This document shows, piece by piece, positions 1 to 11,200 of a DNA stretch of 64,000 nucleotides. The notes under the pieces are model-generated. The model ran no database searches and was not told the origin of the DNA. It worked only from the letters and a program-made list of their open reading frames with translations. Each line of letters begins with the position of its first letter. Position 1 is the first letter of the stretch. This DNA is from Pelagibacterales bacterium SAG-MED13 (GTDB taxonomy: Bacteria; Pseudomonadota; Alphaproteobacteria; Pelagibacterales; Pelagibacteraceae): NCBI GenBank assembly GCA_014654165.1, contig JACWDK010000003.1, positions 1 to 64,000 of the forward strand. The letters are read 5' to 3'. Position numbers and translations under genes: made by a program.

Positions 1-293
1 AAAAAAATTTACGAACAAAAGTTTCAAAGTTAAAGCAATCTAAAAAATATAAAAAAATTTTAAAAAAAAGAAAAAAAAATATTAAGCGAAAATTTAAGGT
101 TTTTAAAAAAGGAAGATTAAGGAATAAGAAAAAAAAAACTTTATCTAAAAATTTCAAAGATTATCAAAAAGAGAGCTTAACTTTAAAAATTATTAAATTA
201 CAATTATCTTTAAAATCAAAATTTGATTTCAAAATTAGTTTTAATATAGAAAAATATATTCAAGGGTTCTTTGATAAAATTTCTGAAACAATT

Positions 294-1166
294 TTGAATT
301 ATAAAATTTTAAAATCTGATGAAAAAAGAAGATTAAAATTAGAAAAAATTGAAAAAGAGAGAAATGAAAAAATTATAATTGAGAAACAAAAAAAAGAAGA
401 AGAGACTTTAAAATTTAAATTGAAAGAGAAAACCTTAAAAGATGAAGCTAGATTAGAAAAACAAAGAAATAAAGATATAAAATTATTTTTGAGAAAAGAA
501 CAAGCCATTCTAAGAATCGAACAAGCGGAAAAACAAAAGCAATTTTTGCAACAATTAAAAATAGAAAAACAAATTGAAAAATTTAGAGTTCGAGAAATTA
601 AAGAGCTAGAAAGACTTGAAAAGATTTCTTTAAAAGAAAAAAGAGAGGATTATGCAGGTTTACAAGAGAGAATAGATAAGCTTAAAGAAAAATATAGAGT
701 CATTCGAGACCAGAAAATTAAAGAACGAGTTGAGGCTCTTGGAGTAAAACTTCAAGGAAATGAAGATAGAGAAACTCTATTATCTAAAGAGAAAGAATAT
801 ACTTTAGCGAGACAAAAAATTGAATTTGCATTAGAAAGCTTTTACAGAAGTGCAAGTAGTCTAGTTTTTCAACTGAACAAAAGACATATAACAAGAGAAA
901 TGTCTATATTTAGATGTATTGATAGAAGATTTGAAACAGGAGAAATTTTTATTAAGTGGGATGAATCTGAGGATGAGGAGTGGTTATTGTTAATTTATAT
1001 TAAAAATAATTCACCTGACGAGGGCATTGTTATTGAAGATAAAACAAATTTAGAAAAAAATATTTCACACGAGTTTAAAGGTTCAGATATATTTAAAGCT
1101 TCTGATACAATGGTAGATTCTTTAACCCAACTTATTGCAAGAAAAAGAAAAACAAATAATAATTAA
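294..1166 (+). CDS. Hypothetical Lys/Glu-rich coiled-coil protein with a C-terminal globular segment; true start unresolved, may begin upstream
   Basis: Long ORF with heptad-like charged repeats; the track start is a TTG, so the 5' end is uncertain near the window edge. Confidence 0.55.
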   Translation: MNYKILKSDEKRRLKLEKIEKERNEKIIIEKQKKEEETLKFKLKEKTLKDEARLEKQRNKDIKLFLRKEQAILRIEQAEKQKQFLQQLKIEKQIEKFRVREIKELERLEKISLKEKREDYAGLQERIDKLKEKYRVIRDQKIKERVEALGVKLQGNEDRETLLSKEKEYTLARQKIEFALESFYRSASSLVFQLNKRHITREMSIFRCIDRRFETGEIFIKWDESEDEEWLLLIYIKNNSPDEGIVIEDKTNLEKNISHEFKGSDIFKASDTMVDSLTQLIARKRKTNNN

Positions 1167-1193
1167 AAAAGTTAATTTTAATAGTTTACGAAG

Positions 1194-1487
1194 ATGTTTA
1201 TAGGCTCAATATTTTTGATAATTCTTTATTTAATCCTGAAATATATCATTGCTTGGATAACATATTATAACAATTTAGACTCTAGATTGGGTGATAGTAC
1301 TTGGCGATTTAGTTATGATTATCCCGTAGTAGGAGAAAGAGACATATCTGATTTAGATGATAAAGATTTTGTAAGATTGAGAAGAAAAAAAAATAAAATT
1401 ATTTTATTAATGTACTCAATAGTTCTTATTATGTTTATCTCCTCTATGTCATTATTAAGCAAATTTTTATTATTTTTTTTTGACTAA
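1194..1487 (+). CDS. Hypothetical small membrane protein with two predicted TM segments
   Basis: Hydrophobic N- and C-terminal segments flank a polar loop; stop overlaps the convergent gene by 4 nt. Confidence 0.55.
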   Translation: MFIGSIFLIILYLILKYIIAWITYYNNLDSRLGDSTWRFSYDYPVVGERDISDLDDKDFVRLRRKKNKIILLMYSIVLIMFISSMSLLSKFLLFFFD

Positions 1488-1831
1488 TGTTTTAATTGCT
1501 TCTTGTTTTTTAAATATAAAAAGAAAGCAATTATTTCATATCCAATTGAAAATATATTAAAAATTATTGGCAATTTAAAAAATTTATACAAAAATCTATA
1601 TTTTGGCATTTTTTTCCATAAAACTAAAAATGCTTTTGCCCCCTCAATTACTTTCTCATCTTCTACAACATGAAGTCTTCGCAAAAGTTCTTTGCTATTT
1701 TTAGAAGTTTCTTCCTCTGCTAAATTATTATTAGTTATATCAATCCAGTTAATTTCTTTGATTTGCTCTTTTTTATACATATCAATTTCTGCCTTACAGA
1801 TTTTACAAGAATTATTGAAATATACCTTCAT
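1484..1831 (-). CDS. DCC-family (DUF393-like) thiol-disulfide oxidoreductase
   Basis: N-terminal KVYFNNSCKICKAEIDMY resembles the DCC motif with CxxC; length about 115 aa. Confidence 0.75.
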   Translation of the reverse strand: MKVYFNNSCKICKAEIDMYKKEQIKEINWIDITNNNLAEEETSKNSKELLRRLHVVEDEKVIEGAKAFLVLWKKMPKYRFLYKFFKLPIIFNIFSIGYEIIAFFLYLKNKKQLKH

Positions 1832-1887
1832 TATAAATAGATATTTACTAATTTTACCTGGTTATGTACATGCGTAAAATACTCTAG

Positions 1888-1915
1888 TTGAAAATTATTT
1901 TAAACAACCTATGTT
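1888..1915 (+). promoter_or_regulatory. Candidate sigma70-type promoter for tldD (TTGAAA-N16-TATGTT)
   Basis: -35/-10-like hexamers with 16-nt spacing directly upstream of the tldD ATG at 1925. Confidence 0.3.
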
Positions 1916-1924
1916 TTAGGGTCT

Positions 1925-3337
1925 ATGAGTGATTTTTTCGAAAAATCTGATTTAAAGAGAAACGAGGCTGAAAATATAATTTCTGAAACACTAAATAAAT
2001 GTGATGATGGAGAATTATATTTAGAAAATTCTAAATCAGAGAGTATTTTATTAGATGATAATAAGATAAAAAAATCGAGCTATAATTCTGACTTAGGGTA
2101 TGGCTTTAGAGCTGTTTCAGGAGAGGTGGTTGCTTATTCTCACTCCAATGAAATATCAAAAAATTCATTAAAACAATCTTCTGAAAATTTAAAATCAACA
2201 TTAAAAAATGCTGATGGCAATTATAATTTTTCTATTCCCAAATCAAACAAAAAATATTATGAAAATATTAATCCTATTGAAGAAAAAACACTTAAATCAA
2301 AGATAGAAATATTAAATAAAGTTAATGAGTACCTTCGTAAAATGGATAAAAATGTTAAACAGGTAACAGCAAATTTTAACGGCGAACAAAAGTCAGTAGA
2401 AATAATCAGGTCAGGAGGTGAAACTTTAACAGACGTAAGACCTTTGATAAGATTTAATGTTTCTGTAATGTTAGAGAGAGGTGGAAGAAAAGAGTCAGGT
2501 GTATATGGAATTGGAGGAAGACAATCATATGATGATTACTTAATAAATGATAATTGGAAAAATGTTTGTGATGAAGCTTTAAGAATTGCTTCAGTAAATT
2601 TAGATAGTAAACCAGCTCCAGCAGGAGAAATGAAAGTTGTACTAGGTCCAGGTTGGCCTGCAATTTTAATTCATGAAGCGATAGGGCATGGTTTGGAAGG
2701 TGATTTCAATAGAAAAAAAACTTCCGCATTTCATAACTTAATGGGACAAAAAGTTGCGAGTGAAGGTGTAACTATTGTTGATGATGGAACTCTAGATAAT
2801 AGAAGAGGAAGTCTTACAATTGATGATGAGGGCACACCAACAGAAAAAACTGTCTTGATAGAAAATGGAATTTTAAAAAATTTTATGCAGGACAGATTAA
2901 ATGCGAGGTTAATGAAAACAAGATCTACTGGTAGTGGTAGAAGAGAAAATTATAGACATATTGTATTACCAAGGATGAGAAACACAATGATGCTTAATGG
3001 AAAGCAAACACAAGATGAAATGATTAAATCAGTGGATAAAGGTATTTTCGCAGTAAGTTTTGGGGGTGGTCAAGTTGATATTACTTCAGGAAAATTCGTT
3101 TTTAATTGTACAGAAGCTTATGAGATTATTAATGGTAAAATTGCTTCACCGATAAAAGGAGCCACTTTAATAGGCGATGGTCCTTCAATTTTGAAAGAAG
3201 TCTCAATGGTAGGTAATGATATGATGTTAGATCCTGGAATTGGTACTTGTGGCAAAGCTGGACAAGGAGTACCTGTCGGAGTAGCTCAACCTTCAATTTT
3301 AATTAATAAGATGACGGTTGGTGGAACAAATCTATAG
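1925..3337 (+). CDS. tldD: Metalloprotease TldD
   Basis: HEAIGHGLEGDF metal-binding motif and TldD-like C-terminus (GTCGKAGQGVPVGVAQPSILI). Confidence 0.92.
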   Translation: MSDFFEKSDLKRNEAENIISETLNKCDDGELYLENSKSESILLDDNKIKKSSYNSDLGYGFRAVSGEVVAYSHSNEISKNSLKQSSENLKSTLKNADGNYNFSIPKSNKKYYENINPIEEKTLKSKIEILNKVNEYLRKMDKNVKQVTANFNGEQKSVEIIRSGGETLTDVRPLIRFNVSVMLERGGRKESGVYGIGGRQSYDDYLINDNWKNVCDEALRIASVNLDSKPAPAGEMKVVLGPGWPAILIHEAIGHGLEGDFNRKKTSAFHNLMGQKVASEGVTIVDDGTLDNRRGSLTIDDEGTPTEKTVLIENGILKNFMQDRLNARLMKTRSTGSGRRENYRHIVLPRMRNTMMLNGKQTQDEMIKSVDKGIFAVSFGGGQVDITSGKFVFNCTEAYEIINGKIASPIKGATLIGDGPSILKEVSMVGNDMMLDPGIGTCGKAGQGVPVGVAQPSILINKMTVGGTNL

Positions 3338-4654
3338 ATGGTTAAAGATCAAGAATATTTGCAAAAAAAGGCATCTTATTGTTTGGATTTAGCAAAAAAA
3401 TTAGGAGCTACAGATACAAGTGTAAATATAGGCAACTCAATTTCTGAAACAGTAAATTTTAGGAATAAAAAATTAGATGAGTCTAATAGATCTGATAATT
3501 TAGGCATAGATATAACAACTTATATAGGTAAGAAAAAGTCATCTATATCATCATCAAATTTATTAAATGATAACCTTGATATTTTGATTGAAAAATGCAT
3601 TGAAACCACAAAAAATACTCCTGAGGATGAGTTCAATTCTCTACCTGATAAAGATTTATTAGCAAAAGAAGTAAAAGATTTAAATTTGTATGATGATACT
3701 CATTTAGAGAATGAAAAAAAGGTTGATTATTTATCTACACTTGAGGCATTTGCTTCAAATGATAAAAAAATTGTAAATACGGAATCTAGTTTTGTTGAGG
3801 ATAAATCAAATTTTATTTTAGCTAATAGTGATGGTTTTTGTAAAGGTTTTAAAACTTCTTCATTTATAGCTTCTAGTGTAGCTGTTGCGAGAGATGATAA
3901 AAGTATGGAAAGAGATTATGAGTATTCCCTTAAATGTCATCTTAATGATATTAAAAATCCAGAGGAATTAGGAAAAAAAGCTGCTGAGTATACTCTTAGA
4001 AAGTTAGGACCAAAAAAAATAGGAAGTGAGAAGATAGCTATAATTTTTGATAAAAGAATCGCCAAAGGAATATTGAGCAATTTTGCAAATGCAATATCTG
4101 CTTCTGCTATCTCTAGAGGAACATCATTTTTAAAAAATAAAATTAATCAAAGAATTTTTTCGGATAACATAAATATTATAGATAAACCAGATATGTTCAA
4201 AGGAATAGGTTCTAAGAGTTTTGACTCTGAAGGTGTTCAATCATATGCTTTAAATTTAGTTGAGCAAGGTATATTAAAGCATTATTTGATAGATACATAT
4301 AATGGAAAAAAATTAAAACTAAAATCAAATGGACGATGTGGTGGAACGAGTAATCTTTACTTTGAAAACGGAAAAATTAGTTATAAGGATTTATTAAACT
4401 CTTACTCAAGATGTCTTTACATAACAGAAACTATAGGTCACGGTAGTAATATTGTTACAGGTGATTATTCTGTAGGCGCAACCGGATTTTTATTAGAAAA
4501 TGGAGAGTTTAAATATCCAATTAATGAAATAACTATTGCAGGAAATTTTAGAGATATGTTTAAAAATATAACTTTAGCTAATGATTTAGAATTTGAATAT
4601 TCAACAAATTCTCCAACAATGATGATTGAGGGAATGGTTGTTGCTGGTAAATGA
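3338..4654 (+). CDS. pmbA: TldE/PmbA metalloprotease subunit
   Basis: PmbA-like sequence (ETIGHGSNIVTGDYSVGATGFLLENGE) directly after tldD. Confidence 0.9.
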   Translation: MVKDQEYLQKKASYCLDLAKKLGATDTSVNIGNSISETVNFRNKKLDESNRSDNLGIDITTYIGKKKSSISSSNLLNDNLDILIEKCIETTKNTPEDEFNSLPDKDLLAKEVKDLNLYDDTHLENEKKVDYLSTLEAFASNDKKIVNTESSFVEDKSNFILANSDGFCKGFKTSSFIASSVAVARDDKSMERDYEYSLKCHLNDIKNPEELGKKAAEYTLRKLGPKKIGSEKIAIIFDKRIAKGILSNFANAISASAISRGTSFLKNKINQRIFSDNINIIDKPDMFKGIGSKSFDSEGVQSYALNLVEQGILKHYLIDTYNGKKLKLKSNGRCGGTSNLYFENGKISYKDLLNSYSRCLYITETIGHGSNIVTGDYSVGATGFLLENGEFKYPINEITIAGNFRDMFKNITLANDLEFEYSTNSPTMMIEGMVVAGK

Positions 4655-5619
4655 ATGACTACTGCGTAATAGGATCAGGAATTTCAGGCGCTACTATAGC
4701 AAATCTCTTAAACAAAAAATATAGAGTTAATTTATACGACAAAGGCAGAGGTCCAGGAGGTCGATCATCATTTAAAAGAATAAAAGGTCGGGTAGGTTTT
4801 GATCATGGGACACAATATTTTTCCCCAAAAACAATAAAATTCAAAAAATTTACAAATAGTTTAATTAAAAAAAAAATTTTAAAAAAATGGAAGGGTAATC
4901 ATATTTTTTTAAATTCAAAAATAAAAGAAAATAAAAAACATGTAAAATTAATTGGCAACAATGGAAATAATGATATTTGCAAATATCTTCTTAAAAAAAT
5001 TAAATGTTATTACAACAATGAAGTCAAAAAAATTTATTATAAAAAAAAGCAATGGTCTCTATTATTTTCCGATGGAAGAGTTGAGTTTTATAAAGGTATT
5101 ATTTTAACTTGTCCTTTTCCACAACTAAAGAAACTTTCAGCAAAATATATAAATAGCACTTTTATTAAAAAAAAATTAGAAATGGACGCAAATATTACAG
5201 TTCTGATTGCAATTAAAAAAAATAAAAAATCTCCAAGCAGTTTTCTTTTTGATGATCCTATTTTAGGATGGGCTGGAAATGAAAACTCCAAAAATAGATT
5301 TAAATCAAAATATGATCTATGGACACTGCAAAGTACTTTTAAATGGGCAAATAAAAATATAGATAGAAATAAACAAAATTTAAAAAAAAATTCAAAAATC
5401 TTAATAGAAAAATTTTTTAAACTTACAAAAATTAAGAGAGCTAAAGTATTTTATAGTATTAATCACGGCTGGAAATACTCTTCAAATTCAAAACCACTCA
5501 AAATAAAAAGTTATTGGGATCCTTCAAAAAAAATTGGAGTTTGTGCTGATTGGTTTATTGGACCTAGATTAGAATCAGGATGGATTAGTGCGCATGATTT
5601 ATTTAAAAAAATAATCTAA
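4651..5619 (+). CDS. FAD/NAD(P)-dependent amine oxidase-like oxidoreductase (renalase-like)
   Basis: N-terminal Rossmann motif GSGISGATIANLL, GPGGRSSFKR, and DHGTQYF. Confidence 0.78.
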   Translation: MNDYCVIGSGISGATIANLLNKKYRVNLYDKGRGPGGRSSFKRIKGRVGFDHGTQYFSPKTIKFKKFTNSLIKKKILKKWKGNHIFLNSKIKENKKHVKLIGNNGNNDICKYLLKKIKCYYNNEVKKIYYKKKQWSLLFSDGRVEFYKGIILTCPFPQLKKLSAKYINSTFIKKKLEMDANITVLIAIKKNKKSPSSFLFDDPILGWAGNENSKNRFKSKYDLWTLQSTFKWANKNIDRNKQNLKKNSKILIEKFFKLTKIKRAKVFYSINHGWKYSSNSKPLKIKSYWDPSKKIGVCADWFIGPRLESGWISAHDLFKKII

Positions 5620-5623
5620 AAAA

Positions 5624-6304
5624 TCATTCAAAATTTTTCAAACGATATTCCCAATTGCCCATTCTTGTATATGTGACTTTTACAATTCTAGAATTTTTTT
5701 GATCATACCAAATATTAAAATCTAACCTTTTATCTTTTGGTATAGACATATCTTTTGACTTTAACGTAAAGTGATCTACCTGATAAATTTTATCATAAAG
5801 ATCAATTTTTTTTTTACCTACAAAAGTAACTATCTGTTCTTTCACACTTCCAGAAATAGGACTAATTTGATTATCTGATTGTAAAATTTTATGGTTCCAC
5901 CAATTTCCAACTATACTGTCAATTGATGCTTCACCATTGAAAGAAGAGCCTTTAATATCAAATTTATTCGTATTATAGTTAAATAGTATATTCACAAATT
6001 TTTCTTTATCATTTTGAAGAGTTTTTGAGTTATATGAAATTAATTGATCTTTAAAATATTTTTCTTCCCCATAACCTTCTACTTGAAAAATAGTTGCTCC
6101 TAATATTTTTACTGAGAATTTTATTTGATTAGTAACTATAGTTTGATCACCTTTTCTCGTGAAAAAATAGTAATTGTACCCTATTAACTCTCCATTTCTA
6201 AATATTTCCATTTCTAGTTTATTATACTTATTGTAGTGAGACATATGAGCAATGGAAATAGAGGGTTGAATAAAAAGAAACAAAATAACTATAAATTTTT
6301 TCAT
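5624..6304 (-). CDS. DUF6134-like secreted protein
   Basis: Signal peptide plus a beta-rich body; family assignment from recall of similar proteins. Confidence 0.55.
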   Translation of the reverse strand: MKKFIVILFLFIQPSISIAHMSHYNKYNKLEMEIFRNGELIGYNYYFFTRKGDQTIVTNQIKFSVKILGATIFQVEGYGEEKYFKDQLISYNSKTLQNDKEKFVNILFNYNTNKFDIKGSSFNGEASIDSIVGNWWNHKILQSDNQISPISGSVKEQIVTFVGKKKIDLYDKIYQVDHFTLKSKDMSIPKDKRLDFNIWYDQKNSRIVKVTYTRMGNWEYRLKNFE

Positions 6305-6356
6305 TTAAGAACTACATTAGTGGACTTTATCAATAATAGAAATAACTTAATAAAGA

Positions 6357-7004
6357 ATGTTTTTAAAAATAAAGAAAATACCAAGAGTAAATTGGAGCTC
6401 TGAAAATCCATATAATTTTAAACCAAAATTTTCGACTTTTTTCTTTTTATGTTTTGGTCTTTCTTTGTTTGGTTTAGGTGAGGGACTATTAATAGTTTCA
6501 TTGACAGGTGCCTCACCCTGGAGTGTCTTAGCCCAAGGTATTTCTTTAAATGTTAATTTAACTATTGGAACAATTACTTTTTTAATAAGTATAGCGGTTT
6601 TGATTTTATGGATTCCTTTAGGACAAAAACCAGGTATGGGAACAATTTTAAATGCGTTAATAATTGCAATAATGATTGATTTGTGTATTAAATTTGTCCC
6701 AACTCCATCGAATTACATTCACCAATTAATTTTAGCAGTCATCTCGGTAATTACAGTTGGGATTGGTGGTGGAATTTATTTAGTCTCAAATTTAGGACCA
6801 GGTCCAAGAGATGGTTTAATGATAGGCTTACAAAAAATAACAAGTTTTCCAATAGCCGTTGTTAGAGGTACTCTAGAAGTTACAGTTGTTACTTTTGGTT
6901 GGTATTTAGGTGGTACTGTAGGAATTGGGACTTTATTATTCGCTTTTGGGATTGGTCCATGTGTGGCACTAGGATTGTATCTAGTTGATAAATTTTTCGA
7001 TTAG
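6357..7004 (+). CDS. YczE/YitT-like integral membrane protein
   Basis: Multiple TM segments; GASPWSVLAQGIS and GPGPRDGLMIGLQK patterns. Confidence 0.72.
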   Translation: MFLKIKKIPRVNWSSENPYNFKPKFSTFFFLCFGLSLFGLGEGLLIVSLTGASPWSVLAQGISLNVNLTIGTITFLISIAVLILWIPLGQKPGMGTILNALIIAIMIDLCIKFVPTPSNYIHQLILAVISVITVGIGGGIYLVSNLGPGPRDGLMIGLQKITSFPIAVVRGTLEVTVVTFGWYLGGTVGIGTLLFAFGIGPCVALGLYLVDKFFD

Positions 7005-8827
7005 GCAGCTGCCCCAGACTTCTCACTTCTTTTTCTTTCATTGGGATCTAGAATAGCTTTTCTAAGTCTGCATGATAAAGGTGTTATTTCAAGAGCCTCA
7101 TCAGTATTCAACATACTTAGTTGCTCTGCAATTGACATTTTTCTTACAGGGGTAAGTACAACATTTTCGTCAGTGCCTTGTGTTCTCATGTTGGTTAATT
7201 TTTTACCTTTCATAACATTAATAATCATATCACCAGGTTTAGGTGATAAACCTACTATCATACCAGGATAAACAGGGTCATTATGAGTTACAAACATTTC
7301 ACCTCTGGCCTGTAAGTTAAAAATTGCGAAAGCTACAGCTTTACCTTGTTCCATAGATATTAACGCACCATTTCTTCTACCTTCCATTTCACCCTCAAAA
7401 GGACCATAATCATAAAAAATTCTATTTATTACTCCATTTCCTTTTGTCAGTGTTAAAAATCTACTAGTATATCCCATCAAACCTCTTGTTGGTGCGTGAA
7501 ATATTAATCTTTTTTTATTTTTTCCTGTATCTTTTAATTCAATTAATTTACCTTTTCTTCTATTCATTGAGTCTATTATTTTTGATGAATATTCCTCATC
7601 AAGATCCATTGTTATTTCTTCTAATGGTTCAAGTTTATTTCCTGTTTCATCTTTTCTGTATAAGACTTTAGGCGGGCTAACAGTCATTTCAAACCCTTCT
7701 CTTCTCATTTGGGTAAGTAAGATCTCTAACATTAATTCTCCTCTGCCACTAACAACAAAAGAGTCGTTCCCATTGTTTTCTGAAAATGAAATACCAACGT
7801 TATTTTGAGCCTCTTGTATAAGTCTATCTCTAATTTGTGTGCTTGTAAGTTTTTTGCCTTCAGTACCAGCTAAAGGAGATGTATTAACTGTAATAGTAAT
7901 AGACATAGTGGGAGGATCAATAGGAGTGGCAGCAATTGGTTCATTGACCTCTAAATCACATATTGTATCTGCAACACTAGCTTTTTCTAAACCCGCAACA
8001 ACCACAATATCGCCTGCTTCTCCAACCTCAATAGGAACTTTTTTTGTTCCTTCATATCTAAAAATTTTTGTAAGCCTACCTTCATCAACTTTTTCACCTT
8101 TTAAATTAATAGCCTTGATTGATTGATTAGCCTTAGCAGTTCCTTGAGTAATTCTTCCTACTAGGCTTCTTCCTAAAAAACTATCTGCATAAAGCAATGT
8201 TGATAACATTGCAAAAGGCTTAGATTTGTCTAATTCTGCAGGTTTAACATGTTTAATTATTTGATCTAAAAGAGAATTTAAATTTTCTCTTGGACCCTCT
8301 ATTTCTTTATCAGCCCATCCTGATCTTCCACTAGCATATAGAACGGGGAAATCTAATTGTTCTTCATTTGCATCTAAACTTACAAATAAATCGAATGTTT
8401 CATCTAATACTTCATTAGCTCTCTGATCTGCTTTATCAAGTTTATTGATTACGACAATTGGTTTTAACCCTTGCTTTAAAGCTTTTGATAAAACAAATTT
8501 TGTTTGAGGCATAACACCTTCAGCTGAGTCAATTAATAATAAGGCACCATCAGCCATACTTAAAACTCTCTCTACTTCTGCAGCGAAATCTCGGTGACCG
8601 GGAGTATCAATAATATTTATTCTTGAGTTTTTCCAATTTATTGAAGCAGGTTTTGCTAGAATAGTAATTCCTCTTTCTTTTTCAAGCTCTCCCGAATCCA
8701 TTAATCTCTCATCAATAACCTCATTCTCTCTAAATGAACCACTTTGTTTCATCAGATTATCAATTAAAGTCGTTTTTCCGTGGTCTACGTGTGCTATGAT
8801 AGTGATGTTTCTAATATCGTTACTCAT
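7001..8827 (-). CDS. typA: Ribosome-associated GTPase TypA/BipA
   Basis: AHVDHGKTTL, DTPGHRDF and NKLD motifs; full-length 608 aa. Confidence 0.96.
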   Translation of the reverse strand: MSNDIRNITIIAHVDHGKTTLIDNLMKQSGSFRENEVIDERLMDSGELEKERGITILAKPASINWKNSRINIIDTPGHRDFAAEVERVLSMADGALLLIDSAEGVMPQTKFVLSKALKQGLKPIVVINKLDKADQRANEVLDETFDLFVSLDANEEQLDFPVLYASGRSGWADKEIEGPRENLNSLLDQIIKHVKPAELDKSKPFAMLSTLLYADSFLGRSLVGRITQGTAKANQSIKAINLKGEKVDEGRLTKIFRYEGTKKVPIEVGEAGDIVVVAGLEKASVADTICDLEVNEPIAATPIDPPTMSITITVNTSPLAGTEGKKLTSTQIRDRLIQEAQNNVGISFSENNGNDSFVVSGRGELMLEILLTQMRREGFEMTVSPPKVLYRKDETGNKLEPLEEITMDLDEEYSSKIIDSMNRRKGKLIELKDTGKNKKRLIFHAPTRGLMGYTSRFLTLTKGNGVINRIFYDYGPFEGEMEGRRNGALISMEQGKAVAFAIFNLQARGEMFVTHNDPVYPGMIVGLSPKPGDMIINVMKGKKLTNMRTQGTDENVVLTPVRKMSIAEQLSMLNTDEALEITPLSCRLRKAILDPNERKRSEKSGAAA

Positions 8828-8913
8828 AATTTGTGGCTCTTATACATTAATTTTTTTTTTTGGAAACTTTAAAAAAGCTAGATAAATATTAAAATTTGGT
8901 GAAAAATGTGGTT

Positions 8914-9066
8914 TTAATTTGTTTTTTTTGTTTTTTCTCTCTTAAGCTTTCTTTTTTCTTTTAAACTCAATTTTGGTTTTTTGTTTACACTTGAATCTTT
9001 AAAGGATTTACCACTATATCTTTTTTGACATTTTCTTAATTTACTAGAACTAAAAAAAAAGGCCAT
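8914..9066 (-). CDS. Candidate short basic protein (50 aa): MAFFFSSSKLRKCQKRYSGKSFKDSSVNKKPKLSLKEKRKLKREKTKKTN
   Basis: Manually translated minus-strand ORF in the unusually long groEL-typA gap; its ATG lies in the terminator stem; not in the supplied track. Confidence 0.3.
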   Translation of the reverse strand: MAFFFSSSKLRKCQKRYSGKSFKDSSVNKKPKLSLKEKRKLKREKTKKTN

Positions 9067-9081
9067 CAAAAGATGGCCTTT
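9052..9081 (-). terminator. Rho-independent terminator of groESL
   Basis: Minus-strand AAAGGCCATC-TTTT-GATGGCCTTT hairpin followed by a T9 run, 23 nt after the groEL stop. Confidence 0.85.
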
Positions 9082-9103
9082 AAATTTTATTTAAGAATAG
9101 GGT

Positions 9104-10786
<1,683 letters not shown>

Positions 10787-10791
10787 TTAAA

Positions 10792-11082
10792 TTATTTGCT
10801 CGAAATACCCATAATGTCTGACTCTTTCATTATGCTGTACTCTTTGCCATCAATTTTGACTTCAGTTCCTGACCATTTGCCAAATAAAACTTTGTCACCC
10901 ACTTTAACATCCATTGGAATTTTTTTTCCATCTTCTGATTTTGCACCTCCTCCAATAGCAACAACTTTCCCCTCTTGTGGTTTTTCTTGTGCTGTATCTG
11001 GTATAATTATTCCTCCAGCAGTTTTTTCACTGCTATCCAAAACTTCAATTAACACTCTATCGTGTAATGGTCTAAATTTCAT
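10792..11082 (-). CDS. groES: Co-chaperonin GroES
   Basis: [42 protein letters not shown]; upstream of groEL. Confidence 0.97.
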   Translation of the reverse strand: MKFRPLHDRVLIEVLDSSEKTAGGIIIPDTAQEKPQEGKVVAIGGGAKSEDGKKIPMDVKVGDKVLFGKWSGTEVKIDGKEYSIMKESDIMGISSK

Positions 11083-11108
11083 AAATTCTCCTTTATAATA
11101 TGGACTTC

Positions 11109-11136
11109 ATATAGATATTGGCACTACTATTTCAAG
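11109..11136 (-). promoter_or_regulatory. Candidate RpoH (sigma32)-type heat-shock promoter of groESL
   Basis: Minus strand CTTG (11136-11133), N18, CTATAT (11114-11109), close to the alphaproteobacterial RpoH pattern. Confidence 0.45.
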
Positions 11137-11200
11137 ATATAGTTCAAAATAAGTTATTAAAAATATGGGAATTTGAGGATTTTATGGGTTATAGATTATT

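Noticed and set aside
1484-4654. Possible RiPP system built on TldD/TldE with the nearby DCC oxidoreductase
   Set aside because: No precursor peptide, transporter or modifying enzyme could be identified nearby; TldD/E are widespread housekeeping proteases.
7839-8126. 95-aa ORF antisense to typA
   Set aside because: Nested opposite a conserved GTPase; likely spurious.
10796-11098. 100-aa ORF antisense to groES
   Set aside because: Mirror of groES coding sequence; no independent evidence.
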